Origin: Bacteroidota bacterium
GTDB lineage: Bacteria; Bacteroidota; Bacteroidia; Chitinophagales; Chitinophagaceae
Assembly (NCBI GenBank): GCA_028876035.1
Contig: JAGWTK010000058.1
Coordinates: 1 to 14,275, forward strand
Reading direction: 5' to 3'
Length of the DNA: 14,275 nt
In this document: positions 1-7,104 of the stretch, one piece after another
Layout of the letters: each line of letters opens with the position of its first letter
Position numbering within the stretch: the first letter of the stretch is position 1
The notes under the pieces: model-generated
The model's input: the letters and a program-made list of their open reading frames with translations, nothing else
Database searches by the model: none
Told to the model about the DNA's origin: nothing
Made by a program: the position numbers and the translations under genes

Positions 1-2
1 TA

Positions 3-1028
3 TAAATTCTCGTAGTCGCTTTCCAGGAAAGCCGTTTGCTGGTTATACAGCGTGTTGAGTACGTTTTCCAACTGTCCCCGGTTGCGATCGGCAGGGAGAA
101 AGTTACCAAGTTTATTGGCGAAGGTGAGCAACCCAAAACGATCCTGCCGGTACAGGCTCACGTTGCACAGCATGAGACTTGCATTGATGGCATAATCGAG
201 CAGGGACAATCCTTCGAAGGGCATCTTCATCAGGCGACCTTTATCGACCACGCAATACACCTGTTGCGAGCGTTGTTCGGTATAGTTGTTTACCATCAGC
301 CCTGCCTTTCTTGCGGTAGCTTTCCAGTTGATATTCCTGATATCATCGCCCAACGCGTACTCTTTGATCTGTTCGAACTCGAGGCTGTGCCCGATCTTAC
401 GCATGCGCTTCGACCCTGTTTCGTGGGTTTGCGCAAAGGCGGCCATCAGTTCATAGCGGCGCATATGCATGTACGATGGAAACACCGGTACCGTAGCCGC
501 CGCGGGGCAATCAAAACGGCGACTAACAAAACCCAGCATTGATTCGGTATACACAATAATATCGCCGAATTCGTACGTTCCCCGCTCAACAGGACGAAGC
601 GTATAGTTCCACCCAATGGTAGCGCCGGGCGTGGCCGTCCGCCGCAACCGGTTGTTTCTTTCCTGGAACTGCTCCGGAAGTTCATCGATGATTTCCAGCT
701 TCACGCGGAACGGGTAATTGCTTTTCACGGTAACGCTTACGGGGTTGATATCTCCATTACTCAATCGCTCAGCCATATACCTTGAAGCCACCGGCTTTTT
801 CCCGAATATAAACACAAAGGCAAGGTCTGATAGTAACAATGCCCCGAACAGTGCAGTGGCTGCATACGCTGCCAAACTGAGCCAGCTAAAGAAATACGAG
901 AGCAGGAACAACAACACTACTACGCTACCGGCAATGTAGAAACGCTGTGTAAAAAACAGCGGTTTCAGTACCAGGTGTGCAAGTACCCACAGCAATCCGC
1001 CTATACCAAGTATGGACAGGAGAAACAT
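3..1028 (-). CDS. DUF58 domain-containing membrane protein (C-terminus beyond window)
   Basis: Reading the minus strand from an ATG at 1028 gives an open frame of 342 codons that runs off the left edge, so the protein is partial at its C-terminus. Residues 1-21 and about 35-75 are strongly hydrophobic and look like membrane segments. The hallmark DUF58 block is at about 221-240 (IKEYALGDDIRNINWKATAR), with the invariant G-D-x-R-x-I-N-W core. It is followed by a vWA-like stretch (VYCVVDKGRLM, about 258-267) that carries only part of a metal-binding MIDAS motif. DUF58 proteins are usually encoded next to MoxR AAA+ ATPases and are thought to be their partners. Here the start lies 3 bases after the MoxR stop codon, so it should be co-transcribed. 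Its biochemical role is unknown. The family call is secure from the motif and the context; the start is the first ATG after the preceding gene. Confidence 0.92.
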   Translation of the reverse strand, partial: MFLLSILGIGGLLWVLAHLVLKPLFFTQRFYIAGSVVVLLFLLSYFFSWLSLAAYAATALFGALLLSDLAFVFIFGKKPVASRYMAERLSNGDINPVSVTVKSNYPFRVKLEIIDELPEQFQERNNRLRRTATPGATIGWNYTLRPVERGTYEFGDIIVYTESMLGFVSRRFDCPAAATVPVFPSYMHMRRYELMAAFAQTHETGSKRMRKIGHSLEFEQIKEYALGDDIRNINWKATARKAGLMVNNYTEQRSQQVYCVVDKGRLMKMPFEGLSLLDYAINASLMLCNVSLYRQDRFGLLTFANKLGNFLPADRNRGQLENVLNTLYNQQTAFLESDYENL

Positions 1029-1031
1029 AGG

Positions 1032-2009
1032 CTATCGGGGGATTTCAGCGGATTTGATGATTTTCTGGATCAGTTCGTCGGGCGTTAAACCTTCCATCTC
1101 TTTTTCCGGCGTGAGAATGATGCGGTGACGCAGCACATGCGGCACTACATCAACAATGTCTTCCGGTGTCACGAAATCCCTCCCGCGGATGGCCGCAAAT
1201 GCCTTTGCTGCTTTTACGATGGCAAGTGAAGCCCGGGGAGAAGCACCCAGGTAAAGCGAAGAATTGTTCCGGGTTTCGTGTACAATGCGCGCGATGAACT
1301 CGAGCAGCCTTTGTTCTACCGTAATCTGCAGCACGAGGTTGCGGTAGTGCGCTACCTCTTCGCGGTTGATGATCCGGGGCACATTGTCGAGCAGTTGCAA
1401 CGACGATCGGTTGTGCTGCTCCGTTAGTAAACTTATTTCATCGGCGAGCGTGGGGTAGCCCACTTCAATTTTGAAAATAAAGCGATCGAGTTGTGCCTCG
1501 GGCAGGCGATAGGTACCCTCCTGTTCGATCGGATTTTGTGTAGCCATCACAATGAAAGGCGCTTCCATGGGATAGGTGTGCCCATCCACCGTCACCTGTC
1601 TTTCTTCCATTACTTCGAACAGCGCGGCCTGTGTTTTCGCCGGCGACCGGTTAATTTCATCAATAAGAACGATATGACTGAAGATGGGGCCTTTTTTGAA
1701 TTCAAAACGAAGCTCTTTTGGATTGAACACCGATGTACCCAAAACATCGGATGGCATCAGGTCAGGTGTAAACTGCAGCCGCGAAAAACCAGCGTCAATG
1801 ATCCGGGCGACCAGTTTTGCGGTGAGTGTTTTGGCCACCCCTGGCACGCCTTCTACAAGGATATGTCCATCGGATAACAATGCAGCAATGATCAAATCGA
1901 CCATCTGCTGTTGTCCTTTTATGACGTTGCCAACGGTATCCCGTATTTGCGCCACCGCTTCATTGAGCTGCGACAAATCGGTCCGCTGACGGAAAACAAT
2001 TTCATCCAT
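1032..2009 (-). CDS. MoxR-family AAA+ ATPase
   Basis: This 325-residue protein is full length for a MoxR ATPase. Walker A is GVPGVAKT (54-61), Walker B is IVLIDE (113-118), sensor 1 lies in ATQNP (156-160), and the conserved EAQLDRF (171-177) supplies an arginine-finger candidate. GASPRA (about 256-261) is the sensor 2 region of the C-terminal lid. MoxR proteins are chaperone-like ATPases that remodel or activate partner proteins, often ones with vWA or DUF58 domains. The gene starts 2 bases after the DUF4350 stop and ends 3 bases before the DUF58 start, so it sits inside a tight operon. No membrane segment is seen, so it should act in the cytoplasm at the membrane complex formed by its neighbours. 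The family call is near certain; the substrate is unknown. Confidence 0.97.
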   Translation of the reverse strand: MDEIVFRQRTDLSQLNEAVAQIRDTVGNVIKGQQQMVDLIIAALLSDGHILVEGVPGVAKTLTAKLVARIIDAGFSRLQFTPDLMPSDVLGTSVFNPKELRFEFKKGPIFSHIVLIDEINRSPAKTQAALFEVMEERQVTVDGHTYPMEAPFIVMATQNPIEQEGTYRLPEAQLDRFIFKIEVGYPTLADEISLLTEQHNRSSLQLLDNVPRIINREEVAHYRNLVLQITVEQRLLEFIARIVHETRNNSSLYLGASPRASLAIVKAAKAFAAIRGRDFVTPEDIVDVVPHVLRHRIILTPEKEMEGLTPDELIQKIIKSAEIPR

Positions 2010-2011
2010 GG

Positions 2012-3223
2012 TTATCGGTTTTTATAAAATTCGTATATAAGGTTGTTCAGGTTAAACAGTTCCTGGTCGGTTAACTGGTCCACTGTATTTACATATTCCG
2101 TCATACCCACCAGTTCCCGTGCCCGCTGTTCGTCTACCCCGGTTTTTCTTGCGAGTGCCTGCACAAATTCATCGTTCAGCGTGTGCGTGGGAATATAGTG
2201 CTGCGTTCGTAAGTGTTCAAAAAAGTGATTGATCATTTTAACAGCGATCCCGCGGTTGTCTTTTTTCTGGAGATAGAGATTGCCGATGGTATGTACGAAA
2301 GAAAGACTTTCGTTCTTGTTGGGTACTGCTACCGGCACAATTCTCCGCCGGCGTTTGCTTCCGAAAGCTATGTACAGCAGCATCAGCAGGCAGAATAAAA
2401 GCAATGCGCCCAACAGGGGCGGGTTATTCCAGAACATCGACAGGGAAGAGAAATCGTGGTTGCTGCTGCCGAAACGCGACACATCGCCCCAGTACACAGC
2501 GTTTGCGTCGTGGTTAAGGTAGGAGAAGACGTCGGCAAAATAGTTACTGTTTTCTCCGCTGAGCAGGAAATAATTCGTAAAGGTCGCTGGTGCAAGGTGA
2601 AAATAAAATTTGCCTTTGCCGTATTTCAGCACGAGGTAGTTGGGTTCGTTTCTTTCATTAACGCCCAGCACTTTTGCGTAGCTGCTGTCGAAAGATGAAA
2701 AATAATCCAGCATCGGTTCGAAGTAAAAGCCATAGTGCTTTCCCCCAAAATAATGCGTATCGGCCATCATGCTATACGTATCCCGCAGACCGGGCAGGGA
2801 GTCATTGGGAAGTGTCATTGGGCGGCTGTAGCGGATGCCTAGTGTATCCATGAGCCGGCGATCAAACACATCCGCCGCGAGAAAAAATTCATTGCCCCGT
2901 TCTACGTACTCCAGCAGGTGCTGCAATTCTTCATCACTCAGCGACAAGCTCTTTCCAATGCATACATAGCTGGTACCTTTCATGTAGGTCAGCGGGTTCA
3001 GCTGGCCCTTGCTGTTACGGGAGGCCAGTTGTATGGCGGCATCAAACTGTGTACGCAGGAGTTCGTAGCACACGGAGGTTCCCATCGGTCCCTTATCCCT
3101 GTATTGGTAAGCAGGCGACATCGATGGTAGTGACCGCCCGTTTTTACGGCAGCCGCTGCCCACGCAACAAAGCGTGGCGACTAAAAGAATGAAACAATAA
3201 TATCTGCTGCTTTTCAGCTTCAT
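2012..3223 (-). CDS. DUF4350 domain-containing lipoprotein with one TM segment
   Basis: The 403-residue product begins with a hydrophobic signal ending in a lipobox-like VGSGC, with the candidate lipidated cysteine at residue 25. The region at about 40-240 resembles the DUF4350 fold found beside MoxR/DUF58 genes: an opening MGTSVCYELLRTQF block, then a ThuA-like segment including LLEYVERGNEFFLAAD. A strong membrane helix follows at about 268-288, then a basic stop-transfer run (KRRRR, 290-294) and a cytoplasmic tail of about 110 residues. The topology is therefore a periplasmic domain linked through the membrane to a cytoplasmic tail that could contact the MoxR ATPase; that contact is inference. 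Its ATG overlaps the stop of the preceding DUF4129 gene by 4 bases (ATGA at 3220-3223), which suggests translational coupling. Whether the cysteine is lipidated, or the N-terminus is instead a membrane anchor, cannot be settled from sequence alone. Confidence 0.82.
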   Translation of the reverse strand: MKLKSSRYYCFILLVATLCCVGSGCRKNGRSLPSMSPAYQYRDKGPMGTSVCYELLRTQFDAAIQLASRNSKGQLNPLTYMKGTSYVCIGKSLSLSDEELQHLLEYVERGNEFFLAADVFDRRLMDTLGIRYSRPMTLPNDSLPGLRDTYSMMADTHYFGGKHYGFYFEPMLDYFSSFDSSYAKVLGVNERNEPNYLVLKYGKGKFYFHLAPATFTNYFLLSGENSNYFADVFSYLNHDANAVYWGDVSRFGSSNHDFSSLSMFWNNPPLLGALLLFCLLMLLYIAFGSKRRRRIVPVAVPNKNESLSFVHTIGNLYLQKKDNRGIAVKMINHFFEHLRTQHYIPTHTLNDEFVQALARKTGVDEQRARELVGMTEYVNTVDQLTDQELFNLNNLIYEFYKNR

Positions 3224-4062
3224 GATTCCAATGGTTCTGTAAACTGCTTAAATCCCGCTGCTATTTCGCGGTACAATGACTCTGACAAAGGATATTCGCC
3301 ATACCACACATATTCATACTGTGTAACGATGGATTGAAACCTGCGCGCGATATCAGGCGCGCTTTTCCGCAACTCTGCAAGGTATTGGTAGTTTGTCTTC
3401 TCTGTCCCGGGTACCAGTAAATTCTTCTCCGCCAACTGGTGCAGAATGCGCAGGTAGCGGTAACGAATGGCCATCCGGAAATCTTTTTTTGTTTCAGCAG
3501 CGCCGATTTGTGCACCAAAATGTTCGGGCGACAGCACCTGCTCTTCTTCCGTTTGCACTTCCACATTCTTCCGGTTGCGTAATAAAAGTGAACCATCGCT
3601 GAGAAAGAGTTTATACACGACAAGCCCCAGTACAAAGAGCACGGCAAGTCCGAGTATCCATTTCAGCACCGTGAAAAAACTGTCAAGAAAACGGAAATTG
3701 ATATCAGGTGGCTTCCGGTTGTGCATATTCTTTTTTTCGTTCGCCCGCAGCAGGCTGTCGACCCAGGCATGCCAGGAATACGCCTTTTGATTTCGGAGCA
3801 AGCGAAAAGAATCTGCCGGCAATGGCCGTACGCTCACAAAGATGGACGTGTCCATGGGGTAAGATTCGGCCGTAGTGGTTTCTTCGGCATCGTTCTGCAC
3901 CACCGTACTCACCGTATCCTGTTCGTTGGTATAGTTAGGTGTTGTTTTGAGCGAATCGAGGAATTCACGGGTAGCGGTGTCTGTTTGCGCGGATGCGTTT
4001 CCCACTGCAAACAGCAACAGCAGCAGCAAGCAAAGCCGATGGTATGGAAGCAAATTATTCAC
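3220..4062 (-). CDS. DUF4129 domain-containing membrane protein (GTG start preferred)
   Basis: The frame extends up to an ATG at 4113, but that start would overlap the SpoIIM-like gene by 59 bases and add 17 residues before the signal peptide. A GTG at 4062 gives MNNLLPYHRLCLLLLLLFAVGNASA followed by Q, a clean Sec signal peptide (cleavage after residue 25), and only an 8-base overlap with the upstream stop. I therefore prefer GTG and a 280-residue product. After an extracytoplasmic acidic, Thr-rich region (26-125) comes one membrane helix (about 129-153), then a C-terminal DUF4129-type domain with RMAIRYRYLRILHQL (196-210), a conserved Thr (223) and YEYVWYGEYPL (249-259). In other phyla DUF4129 is often the tail of transglutaminase-like membrane proteins; here it stands alone. 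It is likely a structural partner in the MoxR cluster, but its function is not known. Confidence 0.85.
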   Translation of the reverse strand: MNNLLPYHRLCLLLLLLFAVGNASAQTDTATREFLDSLKTTPNYTNEQDTVSTVVQNDAEETTTAESYPMDTSIFVSVRPLPADSFRLLRNQKAYSWHAWVDSLLRANEKKNMHNRKPPDINFRFLDSFFTVLKWILGLAVLFVLGLVVYKLFLSDGSLLLRNRKNVEVQTEEEQVLSPEHFGAQIGAAETKKDFRMAIRYRYLRILHQLAEKNLLVPGTEKTNYQYLAELRKSAPDIARRFQSIVTQYEYVWYGEYPLSESLYREIAAGFKQFTEPLES

Positions 4063-5083
4063 TATCGGGCAGGTACAATGGCTGCACGGGACCGGCAGCA
4101 GCTGCAGCGGCAACGGAGCGTTGCACTTTTATAGGGTAAATAATGAAGTACCAAACGATAAAGCTGAGCGAAGCAGCCAGGATGAGTACGGCTGCCCAAA
4201 CCGGTAAACCAAAGTTGCCCGACTCCCGATCGTAGTGCTGCGACATCAGGTGCGTGATATAGCCTTCCAGGAATGCGGCAGTTAAGGTGATGGGCACCAG
4301 GCTTACCGTAATCTTCACTGCATCACGCGCGGACCGCGTAAAGGCATCAAATCGTTTAAGGGCGCCCGGAAAAAGAATGCCGTTGGCAAGAATAAAACCG
4401 GCCGTGCTGGCAATGATCATTGCGGAAATTTCAAGAGTACCATGAATCCAGATCACCAGTACCGACTGCAACCCGAGTTCCTTGGCAAAGAACATATACT
4501 GAAAAGCACCCAGCATCATACTGTTTTGAAAGAGCAACCAGATGGTACCCAGTCCGAAGAAAATGCCAAAGATGAACATGAGAAAATCTACCCTGATGTT
4601 ATTGTAGGCGATCCGCATAAACATGCCAAACGAACTCTCATCTTTATAGACGCCAAAAGGATCACCGTTTGCAATGTTCTCTTCCGTCATATTCACATAA
4701 TCGTCGCCCAGTACGCCGCGAACAAAATGCGCATCTTTCCAGGAAGAATACACGGCGATGGTACAGAAGACGGCAAAAAACAAAAAAGTAAAAAGCAGGA
4801 TGCGGTGGTATTTGCGCACTACGAGGGGCAGGCCGGTTTTCCAAAACTGGAGAAGGCGGGAAAAATCCTGGCGCCTGTTCTGGTAAACCGACTGGTAGGT
4901 GCTGACGGCGAGACTATTGATCCAACGGGTTACACGCCCATGGGGATAAAAAGTTTTCGCATAGGCGAGGTCGTCGACCAGGTTAATAAACCGTTCTGCT
5001 TTCTCATCCGGGTCATCGGTTTGAAAATGCTGGTACTCCTGCCATTTTTTTGCGTTTCTTTTGATAAAAAGCGCTTCCCGCAT
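4055..5083 (-). CDS. SpoIIM-like (stage II sporulation protein M family) integral membrane protein
   Basis: The product has 342 residues. It has a polar N-terminal region of about 90 residues (MREALFIKRNAKKWQEYQ, typical of the non-sporulation branch), then hydrophobic segments at about 94-113, 163-185, 207-233, 258-280 and 296-318. The family signature HGTLEI lies at 214-219 inside the third segment. The C-terminus carries an alanine run (325-330). SpoIIM in Bacillus helps peptidoglycan remodelling during engulfment, but homologues in non-sporulating bacteria such as this one occur in clusters with RDD, MoxR and DUF58 genes and have no assigned role. It is the first gene of the minus-strand operon; its ATG faces the RDD gene across a 119-base divergent region. 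The family call is strong from the motif and the neighbours. Confidence 0.93.
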   Translation of the reverse strand: MREALFIKRNAKKWQEYQHFQTDDPDEKAERFINLVDDLAYAKTFYPHGRVTRWINSLAVSTYQSVYQNRRQDFSRLLQFWKTGLPLVVRKYHRILLFTFLFFAVFCTIAVYSSWKDAHFVRGVLGDDYVNMTEENIANGDPFGVYKDESSFGMFMRIAYNNIRVDFLMFIFGIFFGLGTIWLLFQNSMMLGAFQYMFFAKELGLQSVLVIWIHGTLEISAMIIASTAGFILANGILFPGALKRFDAFTRSARDAVKITVSLVPITLTAAFLEGYITHLMSQHYDRESGNFGLPVWAAVLILAASLSFIVWYFIIYPIKVQRSVAAAAAAGPVQPLYLPDSE

Positions 5084-5202
5084 ACTAATTCACAGAAATT
5101 TGGGTTCAATACAGAGGTCTACATGATAATAAAAATATATCATTAATATTGTACGAAGGCGGTTTTTTTTCTGCAATAAACTTCTTTTGGTAAAACAAGC
5201 GC
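5084..5202. promoter_or_regulatory. Divergent promoter region, SpoIIM-like operon and RDD gene
   Basis: These 119 bases separate two divergent genes, so both promoters should lie here. The centre (5121-5151) is very AT-rich. It contains an inverted repeat, ATGATA at 5123-5128 and TATCAT at 5138-5143 with a 9-base spacer, which could be an operator or simply AT-rich chance. TAATATTG at 5144-5151 is a 7-of-8 match to the Bacteroidota -7 element TAnnTTTG for the plus strand, but no good -33 TTTG lies at the right distance. No Shine-Dalgarno sequence is visible before either start. Confidence 0.45.
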
Positions 5203-5988
5203 ATGGCCTCGATTCAGATAGCAACACCTTTCAATCTCCCGCTCGATTTCGAGACGGCCGAACTGCACAAGCGCATCTTCGCCTACCTCGTGGATCTTTT
5301 CATTATGGCACTTTATGCGTGGATAGTCGGCAATTTTGTGTACGATACGTCGGTCACCGGTGTTGGCCAGGCTATATACGGCTGGAGCATCCTGTTTATT
5401 TCAGTGCCCATTCTTTTTTATTCACTCGTGTCTGAGGTATTCATGCATGGTCAAACGCTGGGAAAAAAAATCTTTGACCTGCGCGTGATGAGCCTGCACG
5501 GCGGTGAACCCAGCCTCAGCCAGTACTTGCTACGCTGGATCTTCCGGTTTTTTGAATGGCCGCTGGTATTTGGCGTGGTTATACCCGGACTGGGTGTATT
5601 GCTGCAGGTTTTTTCAATGGCGATTCCCGGAATTGTAGTGGTGATCACCATCGCTGTTACGGCGAAAGGCCAGCGGCTGGGTGACCTCGCGGCAGCTACT
5701 ATTCTGGTGAACACCCGGGTGAATACCTCTATCAACGATACCGTTTTCCAGGAAGTGGATCAGCACAATTACAAAGTGATGTTCCCGGAAGTGATGCGCC
5801 TGAGCGATCGCGACATCAATACCATCAAATCGGTTCTTTCCAACAGTTACAACCGTAAACACCAGGACCTGGCATACCGCACGGCAGCCCGTGTGCAGTC
5901 TGCCTTAAAAATCCAGACACAGCTTGAACCCATCATCTTCCTTGAAAAATTGTTGCAGGATTATAACTATCTCGCCACAAAGGAATAA
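5203..5988 (+). CDS. RDD family membrane protein
   Basis: The 261-residue product has the RDD-family pattern. An N-terminal KRIFAYLVDLFIMALYAW block (23-40) holds the family Arg and Asp at the start of the first membrane helix. GQTLGKKIFDLRVM (83-96) follows a second helix (56-78), and QRLGDLAAATILV (157-169) follows the third hydrophobic region (about 118-153). A soluble C-terminal extension of roughly 90 residues (172-261), predicted mostly polar and helical, goes beyond the core domain. RDD proteins have been linked to ion or small-molecule transport, but no substrate can be read from this one. It is transcribed away from the SpoIIM/MoxR operon and is probably part of the same functional set, since RDD genes commonly accompany SpoIIM and MoxR genes. 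The start chosen is the ATG at 5203. Confidence 0.93.
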   Translation: MASIQIATPFNLPLDFETAELHKRIFAYLVDLFIMALYAWIVGNFVYDTSVTGVGQAIYGWSILFISVPILFYSLVSEVFMHGQTLGKKIFDLRVMSLHGGEPSLSQYLLRWIFRFFEWPLVFGVVIPGLGVLLQVFSMAIPGIVVVITIAVTAKGQRLGDLAAATILVNTRVNTSINDTVFQEVDQHNYKVMFPEVMRLSDRDINTIKSVLSNSYNRKHQDLAYRTAARVQSALKIQTQLEPIIFLEKLLQDYNYLATKE

Positions 5989-6000
5989 CCGGGGATGTTT

Positions 6001-6330
6001 TTAATGCATGTTGCTGAATGCTGCAAAAACGAAAACAATCCAGGCGATATACCCAATTACAAAAAGTGATTGCAGCACCAGCCCGATGATCGCGCAGGTT
6101 CGGCCAGCTTTGAGGTTGTTGTAAGACCCTGCCGTGTAAAGCTCAGGACTCATGCGGTACAAGCGGAGATCTTTGTTGGCCAGTACCAGGCCGATGATGC
6201 CCAATACCACGCCAATAAAGCACAGCACTAAAGAAAGAATTCCGAGTACCAGCACTGCCGTTGCATTTGGGAGCACTTGCTGAGCAGGGTACTGTCGTGG
6301 TTGATCAAAGATGCTTGTTTCCTGGTCCAT
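6001..6330 (-). CDS. Small two-helix membrane protein, CCC-motif/DUF4190-like (paralogue A)
   Basis: The 109-residue product has a short polar, Gln/Pro-rich N-terminus, then PNATAVLVLGIL (21-32) leading into a first membrane helix (about 24-50). A cytoplasmic-type loop follows with NKDLRLY (52-58) and LKAGRTCAIIGL (73-84), then a second helix (about 79-105). This layout matches small Bacteroidota membrane proteins annotated as CCC-motif or DUF4190-like. The cysteine cluster is almost lost here: one Cys (37) in the first helix and one (79) before the second. It is the last gene of the proS operon and a clear paralogue of its upstream neighbour. Its stop codon is only 12 bases from the stop of the convergent RDD gene. 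Function is unknown. Confidence 0.8.
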   Translation of the reverse strand: MDQETSIFDQPRQYPAQQVLPNATAVLVLGILSLVLCFIGVVLGIIGLVLANKDLRLYRMSPELYTAGSYNNLKAGRTCAIIGLVLQSLFVIGYIAWIVFVFAAFSNMH

Positions 6331-6370
6331 ATTATAAGAAGGCTTTTTTTAAGTGCGGGTGGTTACGTTC

Positions 6371-6724
6371 TTACCGGTGAAAAAAATGGGTGGGATCGCT
6401 GAGCGCTGCAACGCCACTTGCAAGTACGATTACAATCAGGAACACTATCCATGCCAGTGAAATCGACAAGGCGGCGATGGCGCAAATGCGTCCGGTTCGC
6501 AGGTTACTGACAGAGCCTGGCGTATACGCATCCGGATTTTCATTGTATAGCCGCAGATCTTTCTGCGCGAGGAACAGCGCAATGCCCGACAAAACGAGTC
6601 CGGGCAAGCCATAACAAAGACAACCCGGTATGCCCAGAATGCCCAATACCAACACGGCCGTCGCATTTGGCAGCGGCGTTTGATAAGGCGGATAAGGTGG
6701 TCGTTGGTAAGACTGATAACTCAT
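6371..6724 (-). CDS. Small two-helix membrane protein, CCC-motif/DUF4190-like (paralogue B)
   Basis: The 117-residue product shares its architecture with the downstream gene: a Tyr/Pro/Gln-rich head (SYQSYQRPPYPPYQTP, 2-17), PNATAVLVLGIL (19-30), a first helix with the motif GCLCYGLPG (34-42), a QKDLRLYNENPDAYTPGS loop (54-71), LRTGRICAIAAL (75-86) and a second helix (about 80-105). GCLCYG is a variant of the three-cysteine cluster that names the family. Its ATG overlaps the stop of the DUF2752 gene by one base (6724), which indicates translational coupling. A 40-base gap separates it from paralogue A. The two genes most likely arose by tandem duplication. No function is established. Confidence 0.82.
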   Translation of the reverse strand: MSYQSYQRPPYPPYQTPLPNATAVLVLGILGIPGCLCYGLPGLVLSGIALFLAQKDLRLYNENPDAYTPGSVSNLRTGRICAIAALSISLAWIVFLIVIVLASGVAALSDPTHFFHR

Positions 6725-7080
6725 CAGGCAGCGATTTGGTGGTTGATGGCCTTATAAATATAGGACACAGTGATTATGATCGCTACAGCGAACTGACTAT
6801 ATTTTATTATGAGAGCACCCTGCCGGAAACGGAAAACAAGGTGCAGCAAGGTGTACAACAATACCAGCAAAAATGGTATCAGGGCAGGATACAGCTGTAC
6901 ACTTTCGGCAATATTACCTGAAAGCAGGGCGAGCAAACTGCGCTGACTACCACAACCCGGGCATTGCAGGTGCAGCCAGCGGCGGGACGGACATGCCAGC
7001 ATATGTGTTCGCAGCCATTCGAGGCTACGCGTATACACCGTCATGAATACCGGTGTTGCTATGAATGGCAGGAACAACAT
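6724..7080 (-). CDS. DUF2752 domain-containing membrane protein
   Basis: The 118-residue product carries the DUF2752 signature CPGCGSQRSLLALLSGN (40-56), in which the CPGCG and following Arg are the conserved core. Hydrophobic segments lie at about 1-15, 66-85 and 94-111. DUF2752 proteins are small and common in Bacteroidota, with no known activity; the paired cysteines could bind metal or form a disulfide. The gene begins 24 bases after the proS stop and ends overlapping the next start by one base, so it is in the proS operon. A second in-frame ATG at residue 13 is possible, but the upstream start keeps the first hydrophobic segment intact, so I kept it. Confidence 0.9.
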   Translation of the reverse strand: MLFLPFIATPVFMTVYTRSLEWLRTHMLACPSRRWLHLQCPGCGSQRSLLALLSGNIAESVQLYPALIPFLLVLLYTLLHLVFRFRQGALIIKYSQFAVAIIITVSYIYKAINHQIAA

Positions 7081-7104
7081 ATGGTAATTGCATTCGCTGC
7101 AACA

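Noticed and set aside
36..542. A 168-codon plus-strand ORF
   Set aside because: The opposite strand encodes DUF58 with its GDDIRNINWK motif over the same stretch, so this is a shadow.
4442..5146. A 234-codon plus-strand ORF opposite the SpoIIM-like gene
   Set aside because: It is fully antisense to a well-supported membrane protein with a family motif; the translated sequence lacks any recognisable fold.
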